A stretch of 64,000 nucleotides of DNA from Asaia sp. W19 (GTDB taxonomy: Bacteria; Pseudomonadota; Alphaproteobacteria; Acetobacterales; Acetobacteraceae). Of the stretch, positions 37,126-46,500 are shown piece by piece (position 1 is the stretch's first letter; every line of letters begins with the position of its first letter). The translations under genes and the position numbers were made by a program. The stretch spans positions 1 to 64,000 of the forward strand of contig NZ_PNQZ01000040.1 of NCBI RefSeq assembly GCF_003994335.1, written 5' to 3'. The notes below the pieces were generated by a model. That model saw only the letters and a program-made list of their open reading frames with translations. It had not been told where the DNA came from and made no database searches.

Positions 37126-37150
37126 GGAATATGTGCGAACAAAACGCGTT
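37126..37150 (+). promoter_or_regulatory. Candidate EcfG-dependent promoter before the first sigma gene
   Basis: GGAAT at 37126-37130, a 16-base spacer and CGTT at 37147-37150 resemble the GGAAC/CGTT general stress promoter of alphaproteobacteria, with one mismatch at the -35. It would give autoregulation. If real, transcription begins after about 37156, so the GTG at 37133 cannot be the start codon of the downstream gene. Confidence 0.45.
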
Positions 37151-37783
37151 CTGTTGCGTCAGAATGGCACTTTTTCAGATGGCAGCAAAGGGGAATGCAG
37201 TGGACCAGGATTGGGAGAAGAAACGCTGACCTCGGACGGGCGGGATATTCAGAGACAGAATGGGGCAGGGGGCGACCCTGTACGCAGGGGCATTGCGGCC
37301 CATCTTGGCGACCTGCGTGGTTTTGCCCGCTATCTCACGCGTGAGGCAGCCGCCGCTGACGACCTCGTCCAGGACACGGTATTGCGGGCGTTGGGCGCGC
37401 GCCATCAGTTTGAGGATGGGTCGAATATCAAGGCGTGGCTCTTCACAATCCTGCGCAACGTCTTTCTCGAGCAACGTCGTCGCAAGGCACGTGAAACCGA
37501 GATACTGTCCGAGATTTCACGGGATAGTGATGAGAGCGACGGCGCCAGTTCTGGCCTTCACGATCACGTGCTCGATCTGTCTGTCCTCTTATGGCGCCTA
37601 CCCGAGCTCCTGCGCGAAGCCCTCATCCTCGTGGGTGCGCAGGAACTCAGTTACGAGGAGGCTGCTCAGATCTGCTCCTGTCCCGTCGGCACCATGAAGG
37701 CCCGCGTGTCTCGCGCCCGAGCGCAATTGGCCGAAATGACAGCCACTCCGGCAGGCCGTGAGCCTCCCGCTGCATCGGTCTGA
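37133..37783 (+). CDS. ECF RNA polymerase sigma factor, EcfG-like (first copy)
   Basis: Group-4 sigma factor. Region 2 is clear: GDLRGFARYLTREAAAADDLVQDTVLRAL and IKAWLFTILRNVFLEQRRR; region 4 is LSVLLWRLPELLREALILVGAQELSYEEAAQICSCPVGTMKARVSRARAQL. The first 45-50 residues from the GTG at 37133 are non-conserved and Gly/Arg-rich, and a candidate stress promoter overlaps that GTG; an in-frame TTG near 37213, or another codon close by, may be the true start. It shares the locus with a second sigma gene, nepR and phyR. It may be a paralogue with a narrower regulon, or the NepR-controlled sigma itself. Confidence 0.8.
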   Translation: MRTKRVLLRQNGTFSDGSKGECSGPGLGEETLTSDGRDIQRQNGAGGDPVRRGIAAHLGDLRGFARYLTREAAAADDLVQDTVLRALGARHQFEDGSNIKAWLFTILRNVFLEQRRRKARETEILSEISRDSDESDGASSGLHDHVLDLSVLLWRLPELLREALILVGAQELSYEEAAQICSCPVGTMKARVSRARAQLAEMTATPAGREPPAASV

Positions 37784-37900
37784 CAGACGACTTTTTTTAA
37801 AGTGCTGCAGATTAATTTCAGAAAATTGCGAGACCATGCAACCGATCCGAGTTGCCGTTCATTCCTCAATTGAAAAGCACCGAGCGAAGAGGATTTTCGC

Positions 37901-38479
37901 ATGACTAGCTTCCATGACCAGGTTATCCAGATTCTCCCCAAGCTGCGCGTCCAGGCGCTCTCTCTGACCCGTAACCGGTCCGCTGCTGAAGATCTGGTGC
38001 AGGATGCTGTCTGCAATGCGCTTGCCGCTCAGGACAGCTTCATTCCCGGCACGAATTTCTCGGCATGGATGCACCGTATCCTGCGCAATCGCTTCATCTC
38101 GGACCTGCGCAAGCGTCGCGAGACTACGGATATCGAGGACGTGCCCGCCTCCTCCTTCGCGAGCAACGCGACGCACGAGGACAGTCTGGCACTGAAAGAT
38201 CTCTCTCTCGCCCTGTCGCGTCTGCCCTCCGACCAGCGAGAAGCGCTCGTCATGGTCGTCGTTCAGGGCATGAGCTACGAGGCTCTCGCCGAGGCAACGG
38301 GCTGTGCAGTCGGAACTGCCAAGAGCCGCGTCTTCCGGGCGCGTCGCCAACTCGAAGCCTGGATGACGGGCGATCTTCCCGCGAACGACAAGCTGCGCAT
38401 CAAGGTCGCTGCCCTGCGTTCCACGCTCGACGATCGTCGCCGCAAGGGTCTCAAGTCTGACGATCTTTTCACGTTTTGA
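37901..38479 (+). CDS. ecfG: ECF RNA polymerase sigma factor EcfG (second copy)
   Basis: 192-residue ECF15-type sigma factor. Region 2: KLRVQALSLTRNRSAAEDLVQDAVCNAL and FSAWMHRILRNRFISDLRKRRE; region 4: LALSRLPSDQREALVMVVVQGMSYEALAEATGCAVGTAKSRVFRARRQLEAW. AGAGGA lies eight bases before ATG 37901. It is 117 bases after the first sigma gene and followed by a strong hairpin, then nepR. It is the better match in length and start to canonical EcfG, the sigma factor NepR sequesters. A direct dependence on a GGAAC/CGTT promoter was not seen in the short upstream gap. Confidence 0.9.
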   Translation: MTSFHDQVIQILPKLRVQALSLTRNRSAAEDLVQDAVCNALAAQDSFIPGTNFSAWMHRILRNRFISDLRKRRETTDIEDVPASSFASNATHEDSLALKDLSLALSRLPSDQREALVMVVVQGMSYEALAEATGCAVGTAKSRVFRARRQLEAWMTGDLPANDKLRIKVAALRSTLDDRRRKGLKSDDLFTF

Positions 38480-38541
38480 CCCAATCGCAGGCGCGCGACG
38501 AGTAACGAAAGGTGATTGTGCGACATCTTTGCACGATTTTT

Positions 38542-38568
38542 GGGGGAATGGCGATCCGTCATTCCCCC
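38542..38568 (+). terminator. Hairpin between ecfG and nepR
   Basis: A perfect 9-base stem GGGGGAATG/CATTCCCCC with a 9-base loop, 60 bases past the ecfG stop. T residues precede rather than follow it on the plus strand, so it may be an attenuator or an mRNA stabiliser as well as a terminator. Confidence 0.55.
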
Positions 38569-38688
38569 TCGTCACATTTGCACCTTTTCTTTTCTTCAAA
38601 ATCAGATGATTAAATTTCGGTAGTGCAACTCGACCGTCAGCACTTAGTTAGAATGGCGTGAGTTGGTTTCTATCATTAAGGGGATGAC

Positions 38689-38877
38689 ATGACGGGGGGA
38701 AAGGACGGCGCGCCGGGTAAGTCCCGTCAGACGGATCAGTCTCCTGAAAGCGACAACCCCTTCGATATCTGGCTGAAGCGGGGCCTCCACCAGCTTTTCG
38801 ATGATGTGGCGAATGAGCCCATTCCAGAAGAACTGTTGCGTCTGATCGAAGGAGACAGAGATGAGCGCTCCTCTTGA
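38689..38877 (+). CDS. nepR: Anti-sigma factor NepR
   Basis: 62-residue anti-sigma factor that holds EcfG inactive until PhyR~P titrates it. The conserved two-helix core is FDIWLKRGLHQLFDDVANEP followed by IPEELLRLIE, flanked by disordered charged tails as in other NepR proteins. ATG 38689 has AAGGGG upstream; an ATG five bases earlier is out of frame and stops at once. It lies between ecfG and the sensor kinase gene, 44 bases before the kinase start. Confidence 0.92.
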   Translation: MTGGKDGAPGKSRQTDQSPESDNPFDIWLKRGLHQLFDDVANEPIPEELLRLIEGDRDERSS

Positions 38878-38921
38878 CCTCGCTCCTATGAGCATCGCGT
38901 AGGGCAAGGGACGAACTCTCT

Positions 38922-40706
38922 TTGAAAAGTCCCTCGACGTCTTTCTGGCGATTTGCCCGTCTTCGACCACGCCTTTTCGACACGGTCGGCTCCCGCGTCA
39001 TGGCGCTCATCGTTTGCACATCGCTCCCCCTTGCTTGCGTCGCTGGTGTGCTCGCTTGGCACACATACCTAGCGACGGCTGACAACAGCTATGATCGCAC
39101 ACGAAGCGACGCGCTCAGCGCGCGCCACGAAATCATCAATGACATTGACCGCACACGCAGCGCGCTCGAAACGCTAGCGGGTATTGGTCTGCACGAGGAG
39201 ATCGCCCCCAGGGCTTTTCGCCTTGTGCAGTCAATCAGCCAGCAGCATTACTGTGCCTTGGTCCTTGTCGATCAATCCGGCCGTGTTGTATCGACCTATC
39301 AGGATCTTGGGACGGAAGTTCCGGGTTGCGACAATAATCGTCTGGTTCTCACGCCAGGTGAGATGATGGCTCTTCCCCTACATGGCGAGGGCTCGCAAGC
39401 CGAGATCATCTTCCACGGTGCGCGCCCGATCGTGAGAGCGATCGTCTCCCTTGAGTACGTCGATCGGAGTGGCGCGCTCGTATCGGGCAAACTCGTCGCA
39501 CTCCGCCCGCTCGTGAATCAGCAGATACTCCGTAACGACCAATACGCCCGACCTGCGGCAGATCCGGAAAGCGGGAGCACCGATCTCTGGCTCTATAATC
39601 GAGATGTCCCTCCGACGCCGCTTACGCGTCGTGGGACCACTCCGATACCGTGGTCAGCTGACGCCCAAGCACGGCTGGATCGTGACCTGAAGACCCGGGT
39701 GATGACAGACCACTTCCGCCTCGGCATGACCTACTACACCCTCATACCAGGCTACGGTCCCGTCAATATTGTCGCAATATCCGCGCGAAGCATCGCGGAA
39801 AACCGTGCATTACAACTATTTCTGGCGCGGCTCACGCTGATCGTCCTTATCCTCGTGGTAGAGCTCCTTCTCGTCGCGCTCGCAGCGCAACGTTACCTTG
39901 TCGAGCCACTTGAGAAACTCGCCTTCAGTGTCGGCGATTGGCGCCGGAACGGAACCTTCCAGCCAGATTTGCCCAAATCTCTGCCTCTTGAGATAAGACA
40001 GATGGAGCGAGCGTTCAGCCGGGCGACACGCCGTCTGGATCGACATGAGGCGCGCCTGCAACGCGCCACCAAACAACAGGATCTCCTGATCCGAGAGATC
40101 CATCACCGGGTGAAGAACAATCTGCAGATTGTTGCTTCTCTTCTCAACCTGCAGGCGAACAGGATCAAGCTACCCGAGGCGCGCGAGGAATTTCATTTGG
40201 TGAGGGATCGCATCCGCTCGCTTGCAACCCTTCATCGCTACCTCTACCCGGAGGGTGGGCTCTCCGCTCTAGATATCAGCGCCTTCCTCGAGGAACTCGC
40301 CAGTCAGATCTTTACGGCAAATAATCGGCTGAACAAAGGCCGTGTTACCCTCCTCCTGGAAGTTGATCCCGTACCAATCACACCGGATCAGGCGGTACCG
40401 ATTGCTCTCGTTGTCACCGAGGTTGTGACGAACGCGCTGCGTTACGCTTTCCCGGATCACCGAACCGGATCTGTAAAGGTGACGCTCAAGCGCGAAGGAG
40501 AGATGGCGGTGCTCACGATCAGAGATGACGGGATCGGCCTGTCATCCACTCGCGCGCAGGACGCTGCAAAGCGTGAGGGTATTGGACTACAGCTGGTTAA
40601 GGGCTTTGCACGCCAGCTCGGCGGAACGCTTGAGATCCGCGATGATGAGGGTACCGAGTACAGATTGAGCTTCGGTGTTCAGCTCATCAGGCGCCACCTC
40701 GCCTGA
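38922..40706 (+). CDS. Membrane sensor histidine kinase (HisKA_2/HWE type), probable PhyR kinase
   Basis: 594-residue inner-membrane sensor. It starts at TTG 38922 with AAGGGA about ten bases before. TM1 is about 27-50 (VMALIVCTSLPLACVAGVLAW), an extracytoplasmic sensor domain spans about 51-290, TM2 is about 299-323 (LFLARLTLIVLILVVELLLVAL), then a HAMP-like linker and a coiled segment. The phospho-acceptor is H394 in REIHHRVKNNLQIVASLLNL, the HisKA_2 motif; the ATPase domain has N504 in VVTEVVTNALRYAF and the loops IRDDGIGL and GIGLQLVKGFARQLGG. This kinase type pairs with PhyR in other alphaproteobacteria, and the gene is adjacent to nepR; no response regulator of its own is present. Confidence 0.88.
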   Translation: MKSPSTSFWRFARLRPRLFDTVGSRVMALIVCTSLPLACVAGVLAWHTYLATADNSYDRTRSDALSARHEIINDIDRTRSALETLAGIGLHEEIAPRAFRLVQSISQQHYCALVLVDQSGRVVSTYQDLGTEVPGCDNNRLVLTPGEMMALPLHGEGSQAEIIFHGARPIVRAIVSLEYVDRSGALVSGKLVALRPLVNQQILRNDQYARPAADPESGSTDLWLYNRDVPPTPLTRRGTTPIPWSADAQARLDRDLKTRVMTDHFRLGMTYYTLIPGYGPVNIVAISARSIAENRALQLFLARLTLIVLILVVELLLVALAAQRYLVEPLEKLAFSVGDWRRNGTFQPDLPKSLPLEIRQMERAFSRATRRLDRHEARLQRATKQQDLLIREIHHRVKNNLQIVASLLNLQANRIKLPEAREEFHLVRDRIRSLATLHRYLYPEGGLSALDISAFLEELASQIFTANNRLNKGRVTLLLEVDPVPITPDQAVPIALVVTEVVTNALRYAFPDHRTGSVKVTLKREGEMAVLTIRDDGIGLSSTRAQDAAKREGIGLQLVKGFARQLGGTLEIRDDEGTEYRLSFGVQLIRRHLA

Positions 40707-41179
40707 GGCTAGACCAACATGCGACTTTTGACTGGGCGCCAATGTAGCGCCTTGTCATGAGCAGGCCCGCTTATCGCCGCTCAGTCGTTGCTTGAGCCAA
40801 CGACCGAACGATGGGTTGTTGATATTTGTTTCCAAATCGATACTGCTCAGCCCGATCGGCGTAGCCCTCCTGCCATGTGCACGGCATTTCCATGGTGCCT
40901 GCTTGCATAGTTCGGAATTCTTACGCCTCGGCCTTAATGATCGCCTGCGCGAATCGCGAGGTAACTGGACGCCTCATGATCATTCGCGAGGCTTTGCTGG
41001 CAAATGGGTAGCACTGTGACGATAGGCGTGCAGTTTTTAATGATTTTTACCTATTCTAGGGCAGAATGCCCCTCTCCGTCATTAACGTCCTTCATAACCT
41101 GTTGACGTAATCGTGATATTATTCAAAGGTCGAGGAATTAATTTGTAGCTTAAGTCTGCAGGTGGACGGAAGATCGTTA
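40707..41179 (+). other. Upstream region of the cellulose synthesis operon
   Basis: About 470 non-coding bases. A small GGCGC...GCGCC hairpin follows the kinase gene near 40735-40755. From 41020 the DNA becomes AT-rich (GCAGTTTTTAATGATTTTTA) and contains a compact hairpin GGGCAGAATGCCC (41059-41071) and TTGACG near 41103 as a possible -35 without a clear -10. Short frames here have no ribosome sites. It should contain the bcs promoter. Confidence 0.4.
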
Positions 41180-42229
41180 ATGTTTCGTTTGAGAACGCGA
41201 AGGGGGTTCTGCAGCGGCTCAGCAGCCGCATCGATCGCCCTATCTGTAGGGAGCGGCCGAGCAGAGGAAAGGTCCGCTCAGACCGATAGCGACTGGGAGG
41301 TCTTCAAGGGCCGATATATCCGCCCTGACGGTCGTGTCATCGATACGGGTAATCAGGGTGTGTCCCATTCCGAGGGGCAGGGTTATGGCATGTTTTTCGC
41401 CTCGACCTTCAACGATCAGGCCGTCTTCGAGCAGATCTGGAGCTGGACACGGGATACGCTCCGGCATCGCGGCGACGCATTGAGCAGTTGGCGGTGGGTG
41501 CCGACGCAGCCTCACATTACTGACACGAACAACGCCTCCGACGGCGATCTGATGATTGCGTGGGCGCTGCGGCGGGGAGGTATTCTCTGGCAGCGTCCCG
41601 ACTATATCGATGCGGCGCGGGCCATACTCGCTGACCTTGCGTCGCGTTGTGTGCGCAAGGTCGGCTCGCGCACTGTGTTCCTGCCCGCGATGAAGGGCTT
41701 TGATCGCTCCAAAATCACGATCATCAACCTTTCATATTACCTCATGCCGGCGCTGGGGCGGGCAGCATCGCTTGATCCGAATGGCCCATGGCGCGCGTTG
41801 ATGGAAACCGGCACGCAGCTCATCCAGGCCAGCCGCTTCGGACTGTGGGGTTTGCCCCCTGACTGGCTGTCCATAGACAAGAAATCCGAGCGTATCGCAC
41901 CCGCGCCCGGCTTTCCTGCGCGTTTCTCCTATGATGCCATTCGTATCCCTCTTTATCTAAAATGGTCGAAGCGCATGGTGCCCAGTCTGACACAATCGCT
42001 CCTCGCCGTCAGTCAGAACTGGTCAATGGCAGACCTGCCAGCCTGGGTCGATCTCAACACGGGCGAGCGTTCACCTTATGCCGCACCACCCGGTTTCCGC
42101 GCCGTTTACCAATTTGCCTTGCACGGCGCGGACGCACTCCCAATCCTTCCAAGTGTCAAAGATAGCGCCGATTATTATTCGTCTTCGCTCACGTTACTGG
42201 CGCGAATTGCTGCCATGGAGATGGTCTGA
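41180..42229 (+). CDS. bcsZ: Endo-beta-1,4-glucanase, GH8 (BcsZ/CMCax)
   Basis: 349-residue periplasmic or secreted cellulase of glycoside hydrolase family 8 that trims nascent glucan and supports ordered cellulose export. The N-terminus is a signal-like sequence (RTRRGFCSGSAAASIALSV). The catalytic acid lies in GVSHSEGQGYGMFF (E65) and the second carboxylate region is TDTNNASDGDLMIAWAL (D121 or D123), both matching Komagataeibacter CMCax. ATG 41180 has GGAAG eight bases upstream; a GTG at 41162 is an alternative. Its stop overlaps the next ATG (TGATG), so it is coupled to the accessory gene. First gene of the operon, as in other acetic acid bacteria. Confidence 0.93.
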   Translation: MFRLRTRRGFCSGSAAASIALSVGSGRAEERSAQTDSDWEVFKGRYIRPDGRVIDTGNQGVSHSEGQGYGMFFASTFNDQAVFEQIWSWTRDTLRHRGDALSSWRWVPTQPHITDTNNASDGDLMIAWALRRGGILWQRPDYIDAARAILADLASRCVRKVGSRTVFLPAMKGFDRSKITIINLSYYLMPALGRAASLDPNGPWRALMETGTQLIQASRFGLWGLPPDWLSIDKKSERIAPAPGFPARFSYDAIRIPLYLKWSKRMVPSLTQSLLAVSQNWSMADLPAWVDLNTGERSPYAAPPGFRAVYQFALHGADALPILPSVKDSADYYSSSLTLLARIAAMEMV

Positions 42230-42681
42230 TGCCCGATAACTTCAAGCTTCTAAACGAATCTTTCAACGAAGCAGGTTCCCCAGTGGAAGCTCATGGCGGT
42301 TTTCATGAATTCGACGCCTTATCGCGGATTGAAGGACAGTCACAGCCGCGGCCATCTGATACTGAAAATAGCCCGTCGTATGCGGAGCGGGAGGCCTCGA
42401 AGGTGCGGTTCGATGTGCCTGAGCCCCGTCCTCAAATGTCCCCAACGCAGGAGACCGATGGTCGTGCGTACGAGGTCGAGCCTCCCCCCAAGGCCGTCTT
42501 CGTCAAAAAGGCCATTCCATTGGGTGATTCTGCTTCCAGGGGAGTTGAGACAAGCTTCGTTTCAAATCCAGATCAACAGTGGAAGCACACGCCCCTCAAG
42601 CAATTGCTGTCTTCACTAAGAGCCTCACCGCAAAGCCGACACAGCACGCAGCGTCGCCTACATGGCGTATTTCGTCGCTAG
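42229..42681 (+). CDS. Putative cellulose-complementing protein (CcpA/BcsH- or BcsP-like)
   Basis: 150-residue, largely disordered, Pro/Ser/Glu-rich protein with no transmembrane segment. It occupies the place that ccpAx (bcsH) holds in Komagataeibacter, immediately after bcsZ. The start PDNFKLLNESFNEAGSP resembles the DFxxxLxSFxxxG motif at the CcpAx N-terminus and of BcsP proteins; the end (WKHTPLKQLLSSLRA) recalls the short helical C-terminal motifs of that group. It is about half the length of CcpAx (over 300 residues). In Komagataeibacter CcpAx/BcsH organises the BcsD scaffold for crystalline cellulose; a similar role is inferred only from position and weak motifs. Alternatively it is a BcsP-type partner of BcsQ. 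Confidence 0.55.
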   Translation: MPDNFKLLNESFNEAGSPVEAHGGFHEFDALSRIEGQSQPRPSDTENSPSYAEREASKVRFDVPEPRPQMSPTQETDGRAYEVEPPPKAVFVKKAIPLGDSASRGVETSFVSNPDQQWKHTPLKQLLSSLRASPQSRHSTQRRLHGVFRR

Positions 42682-42727
42682 AACATCGATTGCTTATCTT
42701 AACCCCTCTGAGACGATAGCAGCCCTG

Positions 42728-43498
42728 ATGACACTTATATGCGTAGCCTCACCCAAGGGGGGTGTTGGAAAGACCATGGTAACCGCGCATCTCGCGGAGG
42801 AACTGCGCCGCGCCGGGATACCGCGGGTCGTAGCAGTCGATCTCGATCCGCAAAACGCGTTGCGTCTACACTTTGGTATCCCGATTTCACATCGCGCCGG
42901 CTTCGCACCTGAGATTGCAAGTCGCCGCCTCTGGCGAGATACGGCCGTGAGGGGGGTAAATGACGTCATCATATATCCCTTCGGTACGTTGTCTTTGGAA
43001 CGCCAGATGGCTTTTGAGCGGGTGGTCGTGACAAACCCGGGCGTTCTCGCCAATGATCTTGTGTCCTTGGCACAGGCTCCGGACACAGTCGTTATCGTCG
43101 ACACGGCGCCGGGCTATTCGGTGGCACTCTCCGCACTGATTGATCACGCGGATATGGTCGTCACCGTCATGACTGCAGAGGCGTCTTGCGTCTCGTTGAT
43201 TGCAGAGATTCATTCGGGGAGCTGCTACGCACGTGAGGCCCAGACGAGCTTGCCTTTTCTGCATCAGGTGGTTGTCAATCGCTTCGATCCCATGAACCGT
43301 ATCAGCGCGATGACGATGCCCCAGATTATCCGGCGTCTTGGCTCCATGCATCTCGGGACAATTTTCCGCGATGAGCATGTCGGGGAAGCCTTTGCCAGCC
43401 AAAAGCTGATTCATCACTACGCACCCTTTTCGCGCGCGGCTCTAGACCTTGAGGCGATCGGAGATCGTCTGCTCCAGACGGTTCGCAGGCTGCACTGA
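42728..43498 (+). CDS. bcsQ: MinD/ParA-like ATPase BcsQ
   Basis: 256-residue SIMIBI-class ATPase. The deviant Walker A is CVASPKGGVGKTMVTAHLAEEL, followed by AVDLDPQNALRLHFG, and Walker B-like VVIVDTAPGYSVAL; the C-terminal half has the BcsQ/YhjQ pattern VVVNRFDPMNRISAMT and HLGTIFRDEHVGEAFASQ. ATG 42728 starts the conserved fold; the frame open to 42662 overlaps the previous gene. In enterobacteria BcsQ is needed for localised cellulose secretion. Its presence between a ccpA-like gene and bcsAB differs from the classical Komagataeibacter order bcsZ-ccpA-bcsAB. Confidence 0.88.
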   Translation: MTLICVASPKGGVGKTMVTAHLAEELRRAGIPRVVAVDLDPQNALRLHFGIPISHRAGFAPEIASRRLWRDTAVRGVNDVIIYPFGTLSLERQMAFERVVVTNPGVLANDLVSLAQAPDTVVIVDTAPGYSVALSALIDHADMVVTVMTAEASCVSLIAEIHSGSCYAREAQTSLPFLHQVVVNRFDPMNRISAMTMPQIIRRLGSMHLGTIFRDEHVGEAFASQKLIHHYAPFSRAALDLEAIGDRLLQTVRRLH

Positions 43499-43520
43499 AA
43501 CTTTGAGTGAGGAAGCTGGC

Positions 43521-46500
43521 ATGAGCCGCGTCAGGCATGCAATTTCGATTGCAGAACACTGGATCGATAGCGCCCATGAATCGCGCCTGGATACGACAAT
43601 CAAGTTTTCCATGATCGTTGTCGCGCTTCTGAGTACATTTGTCGCTGCATTTGTTCATCTGAACCTCGCAGGACAGACCATCGTCTGTTTATTCGGCATT
43701 CTCGTTTTCTTCGTCGTTAATCGTCGGCCTGGGCCACGCGCAACCCTCGTCCTCAAGGGGCTCTCGATCATCGTCTCGCTCCGCTATCTGAGCTGGCGCC
43801 TGACCGAAACCCTGAATTTCAGCACATGGACCCAATCGATACTGGGGACAACGCTCGTCGCCGCCGAGATCTACGCGTTTGTCATGCTTGTTCTCAGCTA
43901 TTTCCAGTCGCTTCATCCGTTGGGACGCCGTGTCGCGCCGATGCCAGACGATATTGCTTCCTGGCCCAGCGTGGATATTTATATCCCGACCTATAATGAA
44001 GAACTGCGTATCGTTCGGCAGACTGTGCTCGCAGCAATGGGGATCGATTGGCCTGCCGATCGACTTCACGTTTATATTCTCGATGATGGGCATCGCGAAG
44101 AGTTCCAGGAGTTTGCCGAGGCTTGCGGTGCCGGCTACATCGCCCGGTCGGAACATAGTCACGCGAAAGCCGGCAACCTCAATCACGCGATGACGATCAC
44201 CAAAGGCGAACTGATTGCAATCTTCGATTGCGATCACATTGCCAAGCGCAGTTTCCTGCAGGAGACGGTTGCGCCCTTCATGTCTGAAGAGAAGCTCGCG
44301 CTTTTGCAGACGCCCCATCACTTCTATTCAGCCGATCCGTTCCAGCGGAATTTTTCTCATGGCGCTATCGTTCCACCGGAAGGGAACCTGTTTTACGGTC
44401 TGATTCAGGACGGCAATGACTTCTGGAATGCGACCTTCTTCTGCGGTTCCTGCGCGGTGATCCGACGTTCGGCGCTGATGGAGATCGGCGGAGTTGCTGT
44501 TGAAACCGTCACCGAGGATATGCACACGGCGCTCAAATTGCAGCGTCTTGGCTGGTCTACCGCGTATATCGGCAAACCCATGGCCGCTGGACTGGCGACG
44601 GAACGCCTGATCCTGCATGTCGGCCAGCGTATGCGTTGGGCAAGGGGGATGCTACAGATTTTCCGTCTGGATAATCCGCTTTTCGGGCCAGGCCTGAACT
44701 TCGCACAACGCCTGTGCTATTTTGCTGCAATCGCCAGTTTCTTGTTCGCCATCCCGCGTCTGATCTTCCTCTCCGCGCCGATGGCCTACCTCCTTTTCAA
44801 TCAAACGCTAATCGATGCCTCGCCTTTCGCCATTGCGATCTACGCAATACCGCATCTGATGCATAGCGTATTGACTTCGGCACGCACCAACAGGAACTGG
44901 CGTTATTCTCTATGGAGCGAGGTCTACGAGACGACACTCGCACCTTTTCTGGCTCGGGTTACCATCATGACCCTCCTTTTTCCACGTCGCGGCAAATTCA
45001 ACGTGACAGAAAAGGGTGGTATTTTGGATCGTTCCTATTTGGACTGGAGCGCGATTTATCCGAATGTCTACATCGCAATCGCGCTGATACTGGGGTTGGT
45101 GTTCGGCCTTTACAGGCTTTTCTTCCAGCACAACGACTACATTGTCTCCAACGCGCTCATGATGAATGTCGTTTGGGTGTCGATAAGCATCACCATACTT
45201 CTTGCCGCCATCTCGATCGGACGGGAATCAATGCAGATTCGCAAGAGTCCCCGCGTCGAGATGGTCGTTCCGGTCATGGTGCGTGTCGAAGACGGTCGCC
45301 TCTTTCACTTCATGACCCAAAACATGTCTTACGGCGGCTGCCAGCTTCACGGTACCGCACCCGCCGAAGCTTTCGTGAAAGATTCTTCCGTTACCGTTAT
45401 GATCCGGGATCATAATGATACTTACTGTCTTCCTGCGATCGTCGTTCGCGCCGCGCAATCCGGCGAACTGGCTCTGCGCTGGGCAGAAACTACCCTTTTG
45501 CAGGAGGCACAAATCGTGCGTGTCATATTCGGCCGTCTGGATTCATGGAGAAGCTGGGCAGATTACAAGCCGGACAGCCTGCCGCGCTCGATTGGTCTCA
45601 TCCTTCGGAGTATCTTCGAACTCTTCAAGCCTGCAACATTTCGTAAGCAGAAGCCGAGTATCTCGCTCATGCCCCGTGTGACACCAGCCACGCCGCAGAA
45701 GACTGCCGTCATCGTCCGTCCCAATCCCGGAATGATTCGGAGTCTGGCGCTCGTTCTTGGGCTCGGTGCCATCATGCTCACCGGTAGCGCCTCCGCACAG
45801 GTAAATCCTGCGGATCTACCGTTACCCGGCCGTATGGTCTCGTCTGGAAATCAAATTTCCCCGGCCACGCAACCTTCTCCCCCCGCTGCAATGCCGGCAA
45901 CGACTAGTCCCACGGTCGTGGGTAACAGTACTACGAACACGCCTCTAGCGACGCCTGGTATCTCCGCGTCCGTAACAGTTCCAGATCCGCGTCTGGCGCC
46001 GGTTCCGCCGGCTCTCGCTGCGCCTGGCTCTGCTATCCTGGACCAAGGACCGGCGCAAACAGGACCGGCATTATCCCGCGATGAACTCGAGAATGCGCGA
46101 ACGACGTCCTGGAGCTTCAGCCAACTTGGCAGCGCCGATACCCTCCTAATGACGCCCTGGATTCCGATCCAGGGGCTGAATTTTGGGGTCTCCTCCTCCG
46201 AAGTCGTGACGAGCGCCACCCTCTCTCTCTTTGGTTCCCTATCTCCCGAAATGCTACCTGCGGGGAGCGGGGTCACTATTTTCCTCAATGACCAATATAT
46301 CGGCGTGGTCCACCCTGATAAGAACAAGCCGCAATTCGGCCCGCTCAGCTTTCAGGTCAATCCACTTTATTTCAAAGAGCATAACGTCCTGACATTCCAT
46401 TTCGCAGGGCAGTACACCTTGAGTTGCGGGGATCAGACCAGCCCTGTGCTATGGGCAAAGATCTTGGGCCAGTCGACTCTCTCTATCACCACCGCCCCGA

